From contig JAWQEG010001225.1 in assembly GCA_033782935.1 (NCBI GenBank), positions 315,001 through 379,000 of the forward strand: DNA of 64,000 bases, in the 5' to 3' direction. The notes under the pieces were generated by a model. That model saw only the letters and a program-made list of their open reading frames with translations. It did not search any database and was not told the DNA's origin. The position numbers were made by a program, and so were the translations under genes. Below are positions 25,968 to 40,600 of the stretch, in pieces (the first letter of the stretch is position 1; each line of letters opens with the position of its first letter). This stretch comes from Petrolisthes cinctipes. Taxonomy: Eukaryota; Arthropoda; Malacostraca; Decapoda; Porcellanidae.

Positions 25968-27680
25968 GGAGCAGCTAGTACCTAAATATTCCAGGCCGCC
26001 ATCCACTGACCGGTCCTCACACACTGTACTGCACTCACTGTGTGGCAAGTCACGTGTAGCCAGGCACGGCAGGCAGTTCACGTGTAAATAACTAAATATT
26101 CCAGGCCTAGGCACGGCAGCCAGTTCACGTGTAAATAACTAAATATTCCAGGCCGCCATCCTCTGACCGGTCCTCACACACTGTACTGACCTCACTGTGT
26201 GGCGCGTCACGTGTAGCCAGGCACAGCAGGCAGTTCACGTGTAAATAACTAAATATTCCGGGCCGCCATCCACTGACCGATCCTCACACACTGTACTGCA
26301 CTCACTGTGTGTCACGTCACGTGTAGCCAGGCTCGGCAGGCAGTTCACATGTAAATAACTAAATATTCCAGGCCGCCATTCACTGACCGTTCCTTACACA
26401 CTGTACTGCACTCACTGTGTGGCACGTCACGTGTAGCCAGGCATGGCAGGCAGTTCACGTGTAAATAACTAAATATTCCAGGCCGCCATCCACTGACCGG
26501 TCCTCACACACTGTACTGCACTCACTTCGTGTCACGTCACGTGTAGCCAGGCTCAGCAGGCAGTTCACGTGTAAATAACTAAATATTCCAGGCTGCCATC
26601 TACTGACCGGTCCTCACACACTGTACTGCACTCACTATGTGGCACGTCACGTGTAGCCAGGCACAGCAGGCAGTTTACGTGTAAATAACTAAATATTCCA
26701 GGCCTAGGCACGGCAGCCAGTTCACGTGTAAATAACTAAATATTCCAGGCCGCCATCCTCTGACCGGTCCTCACACACTGTACTGACCTCACTGTGTGGC
26801 GCGTCACGTGTAGCCAGGCACAGCAGGCAGTTCACGTGTAAATAGCTAAATATTCCGGGCCGCCATCCACTGACCGATCCTCACACACTGTAGTGCACTC
26901 ACTGTGTGGCACGTCACGTGTAGCCAGGCACGGCAGGCAGTTCACGTGTAAATAACTATATATTCCAGGCCGCCATCCACGGACCGGTCCTCACACACTG
27001 TACTGCTCTCACTGTGTGGCACGTCACATGTAGCCAGGCACGGCAGGCAGTTCACGTGTAAATAACTAAATATTCCAGGCTGTCATTCACTGACCGGTCC
27101 TCACACACTGTACTGCACTCACTGTGTGTCACGTCACGTGTAGCCAGGCACGGCAGGCAGTTCACATGTAAATAACTAAATATTCCAGGCCGCCATACAC
27201 TGACCGGTCTTCACATACTGTACTGCACTCACTGTGTGGTACGTCATGTGTAGCCAGGCACGGCAGGCAGTTCACGTGTAAATAACTAAATATTCTTGGC
27301 CGCCATCCACTGGCCGGTCCTCACACACTGTAGTGCACTCACTGTGTGTCACTTCACGTGTAGCCAGGCAGTTCACGTGTAGCCAGGTAAGGCAGGCAGT
27401 TCACGTGTAAATAACTAAATATTCCAGGGCGCCATCCACTGATCGGTCCTCACACACTGTACTGCACTCACTGTGTGGCACGTCGCATGTAGCCAGGCAC
27501 GGCAGGCAGTTCACGTGTAAATAACTAAATATTCCAGGCCCAGGCACGGCAGCCAGTTCACGTGTAAATAACTAAATATTCCAGGCCGCCATCCACTGAC
27601 CGGTCCTCACACACTGTACTGAACTCACTGTGTGGCACGTCACGTGTAGGCAGGCACGGCAGGCAGTTCACGTGTAAATA

Positions 27681-28810
27681 ACTAAATATTCCAGGCCCCC
27701 ATCCACTGATCGGTCCTCACACACTGTACTGCACTCACTGTGTGGCACGTCACGTGTAGCCAGGCACGGCAGGCGGTTCACGTGTAAATACCTAAATTTT
27801 CTAGGCTGCCATCCACTGATCGGTCCTAACACTCTCTACTGCACTCACTGTGTGGCATGTCACGTGTAGCCAGGCACGGCAGGCAGTTCACGTGTAAATA
27901 ACTAAATATTCCAGGCCGCCATCCACTGACCGTCCTCACACACTGTACTGCACTCACTGTGTGGCACTTCACGTGTAGCCAGGCTCGGCAGGCAGTTCAC
28001 GTGTAAACAACTAAATATTTCAGGCCGCCATCCACTGACCGGTCCTCACACACTGTTCTGCACTCACTGTGTTGCACGTCACGTGTAGCCAGGCACGGCA
28101 GGCAGTTCACGTGTAAATAACTAAATATTCCAGGCCGCCATCCACTGACCGGTCCTCACACACTGTACTGCACTCACAGTGTGGCACGTCACGTGTAGCC
28201 AGGCAGTTCACGTGTAGCCAGGCACGGCAGGCAGTTCACGTGTAAATAACTAAATATTCCAGGCCCCCATCCACTGATCGGTCCTCACACACTGTACTGC
28301 ACTCACTGTGTGGCACGTCACGTGTAGCCAGGCATGGCAGGCGGTTCACGTGTAAATACCTAAATTTTCTAGGCTGCCATCCACTGATCGGTCCTAACAC
28401 TCTCTACTGCACTCACTGTGTGGCATGTCACGTGTAGCTAGGCACGGCAGGCAGTTCACGTGTAAATAACTAAATATTCCAGGCCGCCATCCACTGACCG
28501 TCCTCACACACTGTACTGCACTCACTGTGTGGCACTTCACGTGTAGCCAGGCTCGGCAGGCAGTTCACGTGTAAACAACTAAATATTTCAGACCGCCATC
28601 CACTGACCGGTCCTCACACACTGTTCTGCACTCACTGTGTTGCACGTCACGTGTAGCCAGGCACGGCAGACAGTTCACGTGTAAATAACTAAATATTCCA
28701 GGCCGCCATCCACTGACCGGTCCTCACACACTGTACTGCACTCACAGTGTGGCACGTCACGTGTAGCCAGGCAGTTCACGTGTAGCCAGGTAAGGCAGGC
28801 AGTTCAGGTG
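27681..28810 (+). repeat. 568-bp local tandem duplication
   Basis: The GGCCCCCATCC monomer and the following CGGTTCACGTGTAAATACC / CTAACACTCTCTACTGC monomer occur at 27694/27774 and again 568 bp later at 28262/28342. The second copy carries a few private changes (GGCATGGCAGGCGG, GTAGCTAGGC). A single older relative is present near 22040-22200. Confidence 0.85.
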
Positions 28811-31800
28811 TAAATAACTAAATATTCCAGGCCGCCATTCACTGACCGGTCCTCACACACTGTACTGCACTCACTGTGTTGCACGTCACGTGTAGCCAGG
28901 CACGGCAGGCAGTTCACGTGTAAATAACTATATATTGCAGGCCGCCATCCACTGATCGGTACTCACACTGTACTGCACTCACTGTGTGGCACGTCATGTG
29001 TAGCCAGGTAAGGCAGGCAGTTCACGTGTAAATAACTAAATATTCCAGGCTGCCATCCACTGATCGGTACTCACACACTGTACTGCACTCACTGTGTGGC
29101 TTGTCACGTGTATGTAGTCACGGCAGGCAGTTCACGTGTAGCCAGGCACGGCAGGCAGTTCACGTGTAAATAACTAAATATTCCGGGCCACCATTCACTG
29201 ACCGGTCCTCACACACTGTACTGCACTCACTGTGTGGCAAGTCACGTGTAGCCAGGCACGGCAGGCAGTTCACATGTAAATAACTAAATATTCCAGGCCG
29301 CTATCCACTGACCGGTCCTCACACACTGTACTGCACTCACTGTGTGGCACATCACGTGTAGCCAGGCACAGCAGGCAGTTCACGTGTAAATAACTAAATA
29401 TTCCATGCCCAGGCACGGCAGCCAGTTCACGTGTAAATAACTAAATATTCCAAGCCGCCATCCACTGATCGGTCCTCACACACTGTACTGCACTCACTGT
29501 GTAGCATGTCACGTGTAGCCAGGCACGGCAGGCAGTTCACGTGTAAATAACTAAATATTCCAGGCCGCCATCCACTGACCGGTCCTCACACACTGTACTG
29601 CACTCACTTTGTGGCACGTCACGTGTAGCCAGGCACGGCAGGCAGTTCACGTGTAAATAACTAAATATTCCAGGCCGCCATCCACTGACCAGTCCTCACA
29701 CACTGTACTGCACTCACTGTGTGGCATGTCACGTGTAGCCAGGCACGGCAGGCAGTTCACGTGTAAATAACTAAATATTCCAGGCCGCCATCCTCTGACC
29801 GGTCCTCACACACTGTACTGACCTCACTGTGTGGCGCGTCACGTGTAGCCAGGCACAGCAGGCAGTTCACGTGTAAATAACTAAATATTCCGGGCCGCCA
29901 TCCACTGACCGGTCCTCAAACACTGTAGTGCACTCATTGTGTGGCACGTCACGTGTAGCCAGGCACAGCAGGCAGTTCACGTGTAAATAACTAAATATTC
30001 CAGGCCTAGGCACGGCAGGCAGTTCACGTGTAAATAACTAAATATTCCAGGCCGCCATCCACTGATCGGTCATCACACACTGTACTGCACTCACTATGTG
30101 GCACGTCACGTGTAGCCAGGCACAGCAGGCAGTTCACGTCTAAATAACTAAATATTCCAGGCCGCTATCCACTGACCGTTCCTCACACACTGTACTGCAC
30201 TCACTGTGTGTCACGTCACGTGTAGCCAGGCTCGGCAGGCAGTTCACATGTAAATAACTAAATATTCCAGGCCGCCATTCACTGACCGGTCCTCACACAC
30301 TGTACTGCACTCACTGTGTGGAACGTCACGTGTAGCCAGGCACAGCAGGCAGTTCACGTGTAAATAACTAAATATTCCAGGCCGCCATCCACTGATCGGT
30401 CATCACACATTGTACTGCACTCACTATGTGGCACGTCACGTGTAGCCAGGCACAGCAGGCAGTTTACGTGTAAATAACTAAATATTCCGGGCCGCCATCC
30501 ACTGACCGGTCCTCACACACTGTAGTGCACTCACGGTGTGGCATGTCACGTGTTGCCAGGCACGGCAGGCAGTTCACGTGTAAAAAACTAAATATTCCAG
30601 GCCGCCATCCACCGATCAGTCCTCACACACTGTACTGCACTCACTGTGTGGCACGTCACGTGTAGCCAGGCACAGCAGGCAGTTCACGTGTAAATAACTA
30701 AATATTCCAGGCCCAGGCACGGCAGGCATTTCACGTGTAAATAACTAAATATTCCAGGCCGAGGCACGGCAGCCAGTTCACGTGTAAATAACTAAATATT
30801 CCAGGCCGCCATCTACTGACCGGTACTCACACACTGTACTGCACTCACTGTGTGGCACGTCATGTGTAGCCTTGCACGGCAGGCAGTTCACGTGTAAATA
30901 ACTAAATATTCCAGGCCCAGGCACGGCAGCCAGTTCACGTGTAAATAACTAAATATTCCAGGCCGCCATCTACTGACTGGTCCTCACACACTGTAGTGCA
31001 CTCACTGTGTGTTACGTCACGTGTAGCCATGCACGGCAGGCAGTTCACGTGTAAATAACTAAATATTCCTGGCCGCCATCTACTGACTGGTCCTCACACA
31101 CTGTACTGCACTCACTATGTGGAACGTCACATGTAGCCAGGCACAGCAGGCAGTTCACGTCTAAATAACTAAATATTCCATGCCCAGGCACGGCAGCCAG
31201 TTCACGTGTAAATAACTAAATATTCCAGGCCTAGGCACGGCAGGCAGTTCACGTGTAAATAACTAAATATTACAGGCCGCCATCCACTGATCGGTCATCA
31301 CACACTGTACTGCACTCACTATGTGGCACGTCACGTGTAGCCAGGCACAGCAGGCAGTTCACGTGTAAATAACTAAATATTCCAGGCTGCCATCCACTGA
31401 CCGGTCCTCACACACTGTACTGCACTCACTGTGTGGCACGTTACGTGTAGCCAGACACGGCAAGCAGTTCACGTGTAAATAACTAAATATTCCATGGGGC
31501 CATCCACTGACCATTCCTCACACACTGTACTGCACTCACTGTGTGTCACGTCACGTGTAGCCAGGCTCGGCAGGCAGTTCACATGTAAATAGCTAAATAT
31601 TCCAGGCCGCCATTCACTGACCATTCCTTGCACACTGTACTGCACTCACTGTGTGGCACGTCACGTGTAGCCAGGCATGGCAGGCAGTTCACGTGTAAAT
31701 ATCTAAATATTCCAGGCCGCCATCCACTGATCGTTCCTCACATACTGTACTGCACTCACTGTGTGTCACGTCACGTGTAGCCAGGCTCGGCAGGCAGTTC

Positions 31801-34800
31801 ACGTGTAAATAACTATAAATATTCCAGGCCGCCATCCACTGATCGTTCCTCACACACTGTACTGCACTCACTGTGTGTCACGTCACATGTAGCCAGGCTC
31901 GGCAGGCAGTTCATGTGTAAATAACTAAATATTCCAGGCCGCCATCCACTGACCGGTCCTCACACACTGTACTGCACTCACTGTGTGGCGCCTTACGTGT
32001 AGCCAGGCACATCAGGCAGTTCACGTGTAAATAACTAAATATTCCGGGCCGCCATCCACTGACCGGTCCTCACACACTGTAGTGCACTCACTGTGTGGCA
32101 CGTCACGTGTAGCCAGGCACGGCAGGCAGTTCACGTGTAAATAACTAAATATTCCAGGCCGCCATCCACTGACCGTTCCTAACACACTGTACTGCACTCA
32201 CTGTGTGTCACGTCATGTGTAGCCAGGCACGGCAGGCAGTTCTCGTGTAAATAACTAAATATTCCAGGCCGCCATCCACTGATCGGTCATCACACATTGT
32301 AGTGCACTCACTGTGTGGCATGTCACGTGTAGCCAGGCACGGCAGGCAGTTCACGTGTAAAAAACTAAATATTCCAGGCCGCCATCCACCGATCAGACCT
32401 CACACACTGTACTGCACTCACTGTGTGTCACGTTACGTGTAACCAGGCACAGCAGGCAGTTCAAGTGTAAATAACTAAATATTCCAGGCCCAGGCTCGGC
32501 AGGCATTTCACGTGTAAATAACTAAATATTCCAGGCCGAGGCACGGCAGCCAGTTCAAGTGTAAATGACTAAATATTCCAGGCCGCCATCTACTGACTGG
32601 TCCTCACACACTGTAGTGCACTCACTGTGTGTCACGTCACGTGTAGCCAGGCACGGCAGGCAGTTCACGTGTAAATAACTAAATATTCCAGGCCGCCATC
32701 TACTAACTGGTCCTCACACACTGTACTGCACTCACTATGTGGAACGTCACGTGTAGCCAGGCACAGCAGGCAGTTTACGTGTAAATAACTAAATATTCCA
32801 GGGCGCCACCCAATGACCGTTCCTCACACACTGTACTGCACTCACTGTGTGGCACGTCACATGTAGCCAGGCACGGCAGACAGTTCATGTGTAAACAACT
32901 AAATATTCCTGGCTGCCACATACTGACCGGTCCTGACACACTGTACTGCACTCACTATGTGGCACGTCACGTGTAGCCAGGCACAGCAGGCAGTTTACAT
33001 GTAAATAACTAAATATTCCGTGCCGCCATCCATTGACCGGTCCTCACAAACTGTAGTTTACTCACTGTGTGTCACGTCACGTGTAGCCAGGCACGGCAGG
33101 CAGTTCACGTGTAAATAACTAAATATTCCAGGCCGCCATCCACTGATCGGTCCTCACACACTGTACTGCACTCACTGTGTGGCACGTCACGTGTAGCCAG
33201 GCACAGCAGGCAGTTCATGTGTAAATAACTAAATATTCCATGCCCAGACACGGCAGCCAGTTCACGTGTAAATAACTAAATATTCCAGGCCTAGGCACGG
33301 CAGGCAGTTCACGTGTAAATAACTAAATATTCCAGGCCGCCATCCACTGATCGGTCATCACACACTGTACTACACTCACTATGTGGCACGTCACGTGTAG
33401 CCAGGCACAGCAGGCAGTTCACGTGTAAATAACTAAATATTCCAGGCCGCCATCCACTGACCGGTCCTCACACACTGTACTGCACTCACTGTGTGGCACG
33501 TCACGTGTAGCCAGGCACGGCAGGCAGTTCACGTGCAAATAACTAAATATTCCAGGGTGCCATCCACTGACCATTCCTCACACACTGTACTGCACTCACT
33601 GTGTGTCACGTCACGTGTAGCCAGGCTCGGCAGGCAGTTCACATGTAAATAACTAAATATTCCAGGCCGCCATTCACTGACCGTTCCTTACACACTGTAC
33701 TGCACTCACTGTGTGGCACGTCACATGTAGCCAGGCATGGCAGGCAGTTCACGTGTAAATAACTAAATATTCCAGGCCGCCATCCACTGATCGTTCCTCA
33801 CACACTGTACTGCACTCACTGTGTGTCACGTCACGTGTAGCCAGGCTCGGCAGGCAGTTCACGTGTAAATAACTAAATATTCCAGGCCGCCATCCACTGA
33901 TCCTTCCTCACACACTGTACTGCACTCACTGTGTGTCACGTCACGTGTAGCCAGGCTCGGCAGGCAGTTCATGTGTAAATAACTAAATATTCCAGGCCGC
34001 CATCTACTGACCGGTTCTCACACACTGTACTGCACTCACTATGTGGCACGTCACGTGTAGCCAGGCACAGCAGGCAGTTTACGTGTAAATAACTAAATAT
34101 TCCAGGCCCAGGCACGGCAGCCAGTTCATGTGTAAATAACTAAATATTCCAGGCCGCCGTCCACTGACCGGTCCTCACACACTGTACTGCACTCACTGTG
34201 TGGCGCGTTACGTGTAACCAGGCACAGCAGTCAGTTCACGTGTAAATAACTAAATATTCCGGGCCGCCATCCACTGACCGGTCCTCACACACTGTAGTGC
34301 ACTCACTGTGTGGCACGTCACGTGTAGCCAGGCACGGCAGGCAGTTCACGTGTAAATAACTAAATATTCCAGGCCGCCATCCACCGATCGGTCCTCACAC
34401 ACTGTACTGCACTCACTGTGTGGCACGTCACATGTAGCCAGGCACAGCAGGCAGTTCACGTGTAAATAACTAAATATTCCAAGCCCAGGCACGGCAGGCA
34501 TTTCACGTGTAAATAACTAAATATTCCAGGCCCAGGCACGGCAGCCAGTTCACATGTAAAAAACTAAATATTCCAAGCCGCTATTCACTGACCGGTCCTC
34601 ACACACTGTACTGCACTCACTGTGTGGCACGTCACGTGTAGTCAGGCACCGCAGGCAGTTCACGTGTAAATAACTAAATATTCCAGGGCGCCATCCACTG
34701 ATCGGTCATCACACACTGTACTGCACTCACTATGTGGCTCGTCACGTTTAGCCAGGCACGGTAGGCAGTTTATGTGTAAATAACTAAATATTCTGGGCCG

Positions 34801-34961
34801 CCATCCACTGACCAGTCCTCACACACTGTAGTGCACTCACTGTGTGTCACGTCACGTGTAGCCTGGAACGGCAGGCAGTTCACGTGTAAATAACTAAATA
34901 TTCCAGGCCGCCATCCACTGCCCGGTCCTCACACACTGTAGTGCACTCACTGTGTGGCACG

Positions 34962-35099
34962 TCACGTGTAGCCAGGCAACGCAGGCAATTCACGTGTAGC
35001 CAGGCAAGGCAGGCAGTTCATGTGTAAATAACTAAATATTCCAGGCCGCCATTCGCTAACCGGTCCTCACACACTGTAGTGCACTCATTGTGTGGCACG
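34962..35099 (+). repeat. 138-bp segment (110 + 28) present in copy A, absent from copy B
   Basis: Copy A contains the 28-bp extra unit plus one CATTCGCTAACC monomer here. In copy B, at about 40050-40085, the preceding GCCCGGTCCTC monomer joins straight to the CTCATTGTGTGG end. The missing length equals one full 110-bp monomer plus one 28-bp unit, as expected for misaligned exchange between equivalent positions in neighbouring monomers. The exact crossover point cannot be placed within the shared sequence. Confidence 0.8.
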
Positions 35100-37647
35100 T
35101 CACGTGTAGCCAGGCACGGCAGGCAGTTCACGTGTAAATAACTAAATATTCCAGGCCCAGGCACGGCAGCCAGTTCACGTGTAAATAACTAAATATTCCA
35201 GGCCACCATTCACTAACCGGTCCTCACACACTGTACTGCACTCACTATGTGGCACGTCATGTGTAGCCAGGCAAGGCAGACAGTTCATGTGTAAATAACT
35301 AAATATTCCAGGCCGCCATATACTGACCGGTCCTCACACACTGTACTGCACTCACTGTGTGGCACGTCACGTGTAGCCAGGCACGGCAGGCAGTTCACGT
35401 GTAAATAACTAAATATTCCGGGCCGCCATCCACTGGCCGGTCCTCACACACTGTACTGCACTTACTGTGTGGCACGTCACGTGTAGCCAGGCACGGCAGG
35501 CAGTTCACGTGTAAATAACTAAATATTCCAGGCCGCCATCCACTGACCGTTCTTCACACAATGTACTGCACTCACTGTGTGTCACGTCACGTGTAGCCAG
35601 GCTCGGCAGGCAGTTCACATGTAAATAACTAAATATTCCAGGCCGCCATTCACTGACCGGTCCTCACACACTGTACTGCACTCACTGTGTGGCACATCAC
35701 GTGTAGCCAGGCACAACAGGCAGTTCACGTGTAAATAACTAAATATTCCAGGCCGCCATCCACTGATCGGTCATCACACATTGTACTGCACTCACTATGT
35801 GGCACGTCACGTGTAGCCAGGCACAGCAGGCAGTTTACGTGTAAATAACTAAATATTCCGGGCCGCCATCCACTGACTGGTCCTCACACACTGTAGTGCA
35901 CTCACTGTGTGGCATGTCACGTGTAGCCAGGCACGGCAGGCAGTTCACGTGTAAATAACTAAATATTCCAGGCCCAGGCACGGCAGGCATTTCACGTGTA
36001 AATAACTAAATATTCCAGGCCCAGGCACGGCAGCCAGTTCACGTGTAAATAACTAAATATTCCAGGGCGCCATCCACTGACCGTTCCTCACTCACTGTAC
36101 TGCACTCACTGTGTGTCATGTCACGTGTAGCCAGGCTTGGCAGGCAGTTCACATGTAAAAAACTAAATATTCCTGGCCGCCATTCACTGACCGGTCCTCA
36201 CACACTGTACTGCACTCACTGTGTGGCACGTCACGTGTAGCCAGGCTCGGCAGGCAGTTCACATGTAAATAACTAAATATTCCAGGCCGCCATTCACTGA
36301 CCGTTCCTTACACACTGTACTGCACTCACTGTGTGGCACGTCACGTGTAGCCAGGCATGGCAGGCAGTTCACGTGTAAATAACTAAATATTCCAGGCCGC
36401 CATCCACTGATCGTTCCTCACACACTGTACTGCACTCACTGTGTGTCACGTCACGTGTAGCCAGGCTCGGCAGGCAGTTCACGTGTAAATAACTAAATAT
36501 TCCAGGCCGCCATCCACTGATCGTTCCTCACACACTGTACTGCACTCACTGTGTGTCACGTCACGTGTAGCCAGGCTCGGCAGGCAGTTCATGTGTAAAT
36601 AACTAAATATTCCAGGCCGCCATCTACTGACCGGTCCTCACACACTGTACTGCACTCACTATGTGGCACGTCACGTGTAGCCAGGCACAGCAGGCAGTTT
36701 ACGTGTAAATAACTAAATATTCCAGGCCCAGGCACGGCAGCCAGTTCATGTGTAAATAACTAAATATTCCAGGCCGCCGTCCACTGACCGGTCCTCACAC
36801 ACTGTACTGCACTCACTGTGTGGCACGTCATGTGTAGCCAGGCACAGCAGGCAGTTCACGTGTAAATAACTAAATATTCCAGGCTCAGGCACGGCAGGCA
36901 TTTCACGTGTAAATAACTAAATATTCCAGGCCGAGGCACGGCAGCCAGTTCACGTGTAAATAACTAAATATTCCAGGCCGCCATCCACTGACCGGTACTC
37001 ACACACTGTACTGCACTCACTGTGTGGCACGTCATGTGTAGCCAGGCACGGCAGGCAGTTCACGTGTAAATAACTAAATATTCCAGGCCCAGGCACGGCA
37101 GCCAGTTCACGTGTAAATAACTAAATATTCCAGGCCGCCATCTACTGACTGGTCCTCACACACTGTAGTGCACTCACTGTGTGTCACGTCACGTGTAGCC
37201 ATGCACGGCAGGCAGTTCACGTGTAAATAACTAAATATTCCAGGCCGCCATCTACTGACTGGTCCTCACCCACTGTACTGCACTCACTATGTGGAACGTC
37301 ACATGTAGCCAGGCACAGCAGGCAGTTCACGTCTAAATAACTAAATATTCCATGCCCAGGCACGGCAGCCAGTTCACGTGTAAATAACTAAATATTCCAG
37401 GCCTAGGCACGGCAGGCAGTTCACGTGTAAATAACTAAATATTACAGGCCGCCATCCACTGATCGGTCATCACACACTGTACTGCACTCACTATGTGGCA
37501 CGTCACGTGTAGCCAGGCACAGCAGGCAGTTCACGTGTAAATGACTAAATATTCCAGGCCGCCATCCACTGACCGGTCCTCACACACTGTACTGCACTCA
37601 CTGTGTGGCACGTCACGTGTAGCCAGGCACGGCAGGCAGTTCACGTG

Positions 37648-37688
37648 TAAATAACTAAATATTCCAGGCACGGCAGCCAGTTCACGTG
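37648..37688 (+). repeat. Unique 41-bp short unit at a repeat junction
   Basis: This unit goes directly from ATTCCAGGC to ACGGCAGCC with a single CCAGGC, whereas 47-bp units keep two adjacent CCAGGC motifs. It is the exact product expected from deletion between the two CCAGGC motifs of a monomer, or of a 47-bp unit. It sits at the boundary between the two ~5.1-kb copies and I saw no other example. Confidence 0.8.
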
Positions 37689-40600
37689 TAAATAACTAAA
37701 TATTCCAGGCCGCCATCTACTGACTGGTCCTCACACACTGTAGTGCACTCCCTGTGTGTCACGTCACGTGTAGCCAGGCACGGCAGGCAGTTCACGTGTA
37801 AATAACTAAATATTCCAGGCCGCCATCTACTAACTGGTCCTCACACACTGTACTGCACTCACTATGTGGAACGTCACGTGTAGCCAGGCACAGCAGGCAG
37901 TTTACGTGTAAATAACTAAATATTCCAGGGCGCCACCCAATGACCGTTCCTCACACACTGTACTGCACTCACTGTGTGGCACGTCACATGTAGCCAGGCA
38001 CGGCAGACAGTTCATGTGTAAACAACTAAATATTCCTGGCTGCCACATACTGACCGGTCCTGACACACTGTACTGCACTCACTATGTGGCACGTCACGTG
38101 TAGCCAGGCACAGCAGGCAGTTTACATGTAAATAACTAAATATTCCGTGCCGCCATCCATTGACCGGTCCTCACAAACTGTAGTTTACTCACTGTGTGTC
38201 ACGTCACGTGTAGCCAGGCACGGCAGGCAGTTCACGTGTAAATAACTAAATATTCCAGGCCGCCATCCACTGATCGGTCCTCACACACTGTACTGCACTC
38301 ACTGTGTGGCACGTCACGTGTAGCCAGGCACAGCAGGCAGTTCATGTGTAAATAACTAAATATTCCATGCCCAGACACGGCAGCCAGTTCACGTGTAAAT
38401 AACTAAATATTCCAGGCCTAGGCACGGCAGGCAGTTCACGTGTAAATAACTAAATATTCCAGGCCGCCATCCACTGATCGGTCATCACACACTGTACTAC
38501 ACTCACTATGTGGCACGTCACGTGTAGCCAGGCACAGCAGGCAGTTCACGTGTAAATAACTAAATATTCCAGGCCGCCATCCACTGACCGGTCCTCACAC
38601 ACTGTACTGCACTCACTGTGTGGCACGTCACGTGTAGCCAGGCACGGCAGGCAGTTCACGTGCAAATAACTAAATATTCCAGGGTGCCATCCACTGACCA
38701 TTCCTCACACACTGTACTGCACTCACTGTGTGTCACGTCACGTGTAGCCAGGCTCGGCAGGCAGTTCACATGTAAATAACTAAATATTCCAGGCCGCCAT
38801 TCACTGACCGTTCCTTACACACTGTACTGCACTCACTGTGTGGCACGTCACATGTAGCCAGGCATGGCAGGCAGTTCACGTGTAAATAACTAAATATTCC
38901 AGGCCGCCATCCACTGATCGTTCCTCACACACTGTACTGCACTCACTGTGTGTCACGTCACGTGTAGCCAGGCTCGGCAGGCAGTTCACGTGTAAATAAC
39001 TAAATATTCCAGGCCGCCATCCACTGATCCTTCCTCACACACTGTACTGCACTCACTGTGTGTCACGTCACGTGTAGCCAGGCTCGGCAGGCAGTTCATG
39101 TGTAAATAACTAAATATTCCAGGCCGCCATCTACTGACCGGTTCTCACACACTGTACTGCACTCACTATGTGGCACGTCACGTGTAGCCAGGCACAGCAG
39201 GCAGTTTACGTGTAAATAACTAAATATTCCAGGCCCAGGCACGGCAGCCAGTTCATGTGTAAATAACTAAATATTCCAGGCCGCCGTCCACTGACCGGTC
39301 CTCACACACTGTACTGCACTCACTGTGTGGCGCGTTACGTGTAACCAGGCACAGCAGTCAGTTCACGTGTAAATAACTAAATATTCCGGGCCGCCATCCA
39401 CTGACCGGTCCTCACACACTGTAGTGCACTCACTGTGTGGCACGTCACGTGTAGCCAGGCACGGCAGGCAGTTCACGTGTAAATAACTAAATATTCCAGG
39501 CCGCCATCCACCGATCGGTCCTCACACACTGTACTGCACTCACTGTGTGGCACGTCACATGTAGCCAGGCACAGCAGGCAGTTCACGTGTAAATAACTAA
39601 ATATTCCAAGCCCAGGCACGGCAGGCATTTCACGTGTAAATAACTAAATATTCCAGGCCCAGGCACGGCAGCCAGTTCACATGTAAAAAACTAAATATTC
39701 CAAGCCGCTATTCACTGACCGGTCCTCACACACTGTACTGCACTCACTGTGTGGCACGTCACGTGTAGTCAGGCACCGCAGGCAGTTCACGTGTAAATAA
39801 CTAAATATTCCAGGGCGCCATCCACTGATCGGTCATCACACACTGTACTGCACTCACTATGTGGCTCGTCACGTTTAGCCAGGCACGGTAGGCAGTTTAT
39901 GTGTAAATAACTAAATATTCTGGGCCGCCATCCACTGACCAGTCCTCACACACTGTAGTGCACTCACTGTGTGTCACGTCACGTGTAGCCTGGAACGGCA
40001 GGCAGTTCACGTGTAAATAACTAAATATTCCAGGCCGCCATCCACTGCCCGGTCCTCACACACTGTAGTGCACTCATTGTGTGGCACGTCACGTGTAGCC
40101 AGGCACGGCAGGCAGTTCACGTGTAAATAACTAAATATTCCAGGCCCAGGCACGGCAGCCAGTTCACGTGTAAATAACTAAATATTCCAGGCCACCATTC
40201 ACTAACCGGTCCTCACACACTGTACTGCACTCACTATGTGGCACGTCATGTGTAGCCAGGCAAGGCAGACAGTTCATGTGTAAATAACTAAATATTCCAG
40301 GCCGCCATATACTGACCGGTCCTCACACACTGTACTGCACTCACTGTGTGGCACGTCACGTGTAGCCAGGCACGGCAGGCAGTTCACGTGTAAATAACTA
40401 AATATTCCGGGCCGCCATCCACTGGCCGGTCCTCACACACTGTACTGCACTTACTGTGTGGCACGTCACGTGTAGCCAGGCACGGCAGGCAGTTCACGTG
40501 TAAATAACTAAATATTCCAGGCCGCCATCCACTGACCGTTCTTCACACAATGTACTGCACTCACTGTGTGTCACGTCACGTGTAGCCAGGCTCGGCAGGC

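Larger units (their letters stand above)
23832..25978 (+). mobile_element. Non-autonomous Helitron, 2,147 bp
   Basis: Three hallmarks of canonical Helitrons are visible. The 5' end begins TC (TCTATATACATAAAG). The 3' end is CTAG, preceded by an 11-base spacer and a GC-rich hairpin at 25951-25967. The insertion lies precisely between A and T: the interrupted monomer reads GTAAA before the element and TACCTAAATATTCC after it, restoring the satellite apart from one A-to-C change and with no target duplication. There is no open reading frame resembling the Rep/helicase protein that autonomous Helitrons encode; the longest frames are about 80 codons in AT-rich sequence. It would therefore rely on a helper element for rolling-circle transposition. 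The element holds a GT microsatellite, internal duplications, CCTAA runs and a long pyrimidine tract. No second copy is present in the window. Confidence 0.9.
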
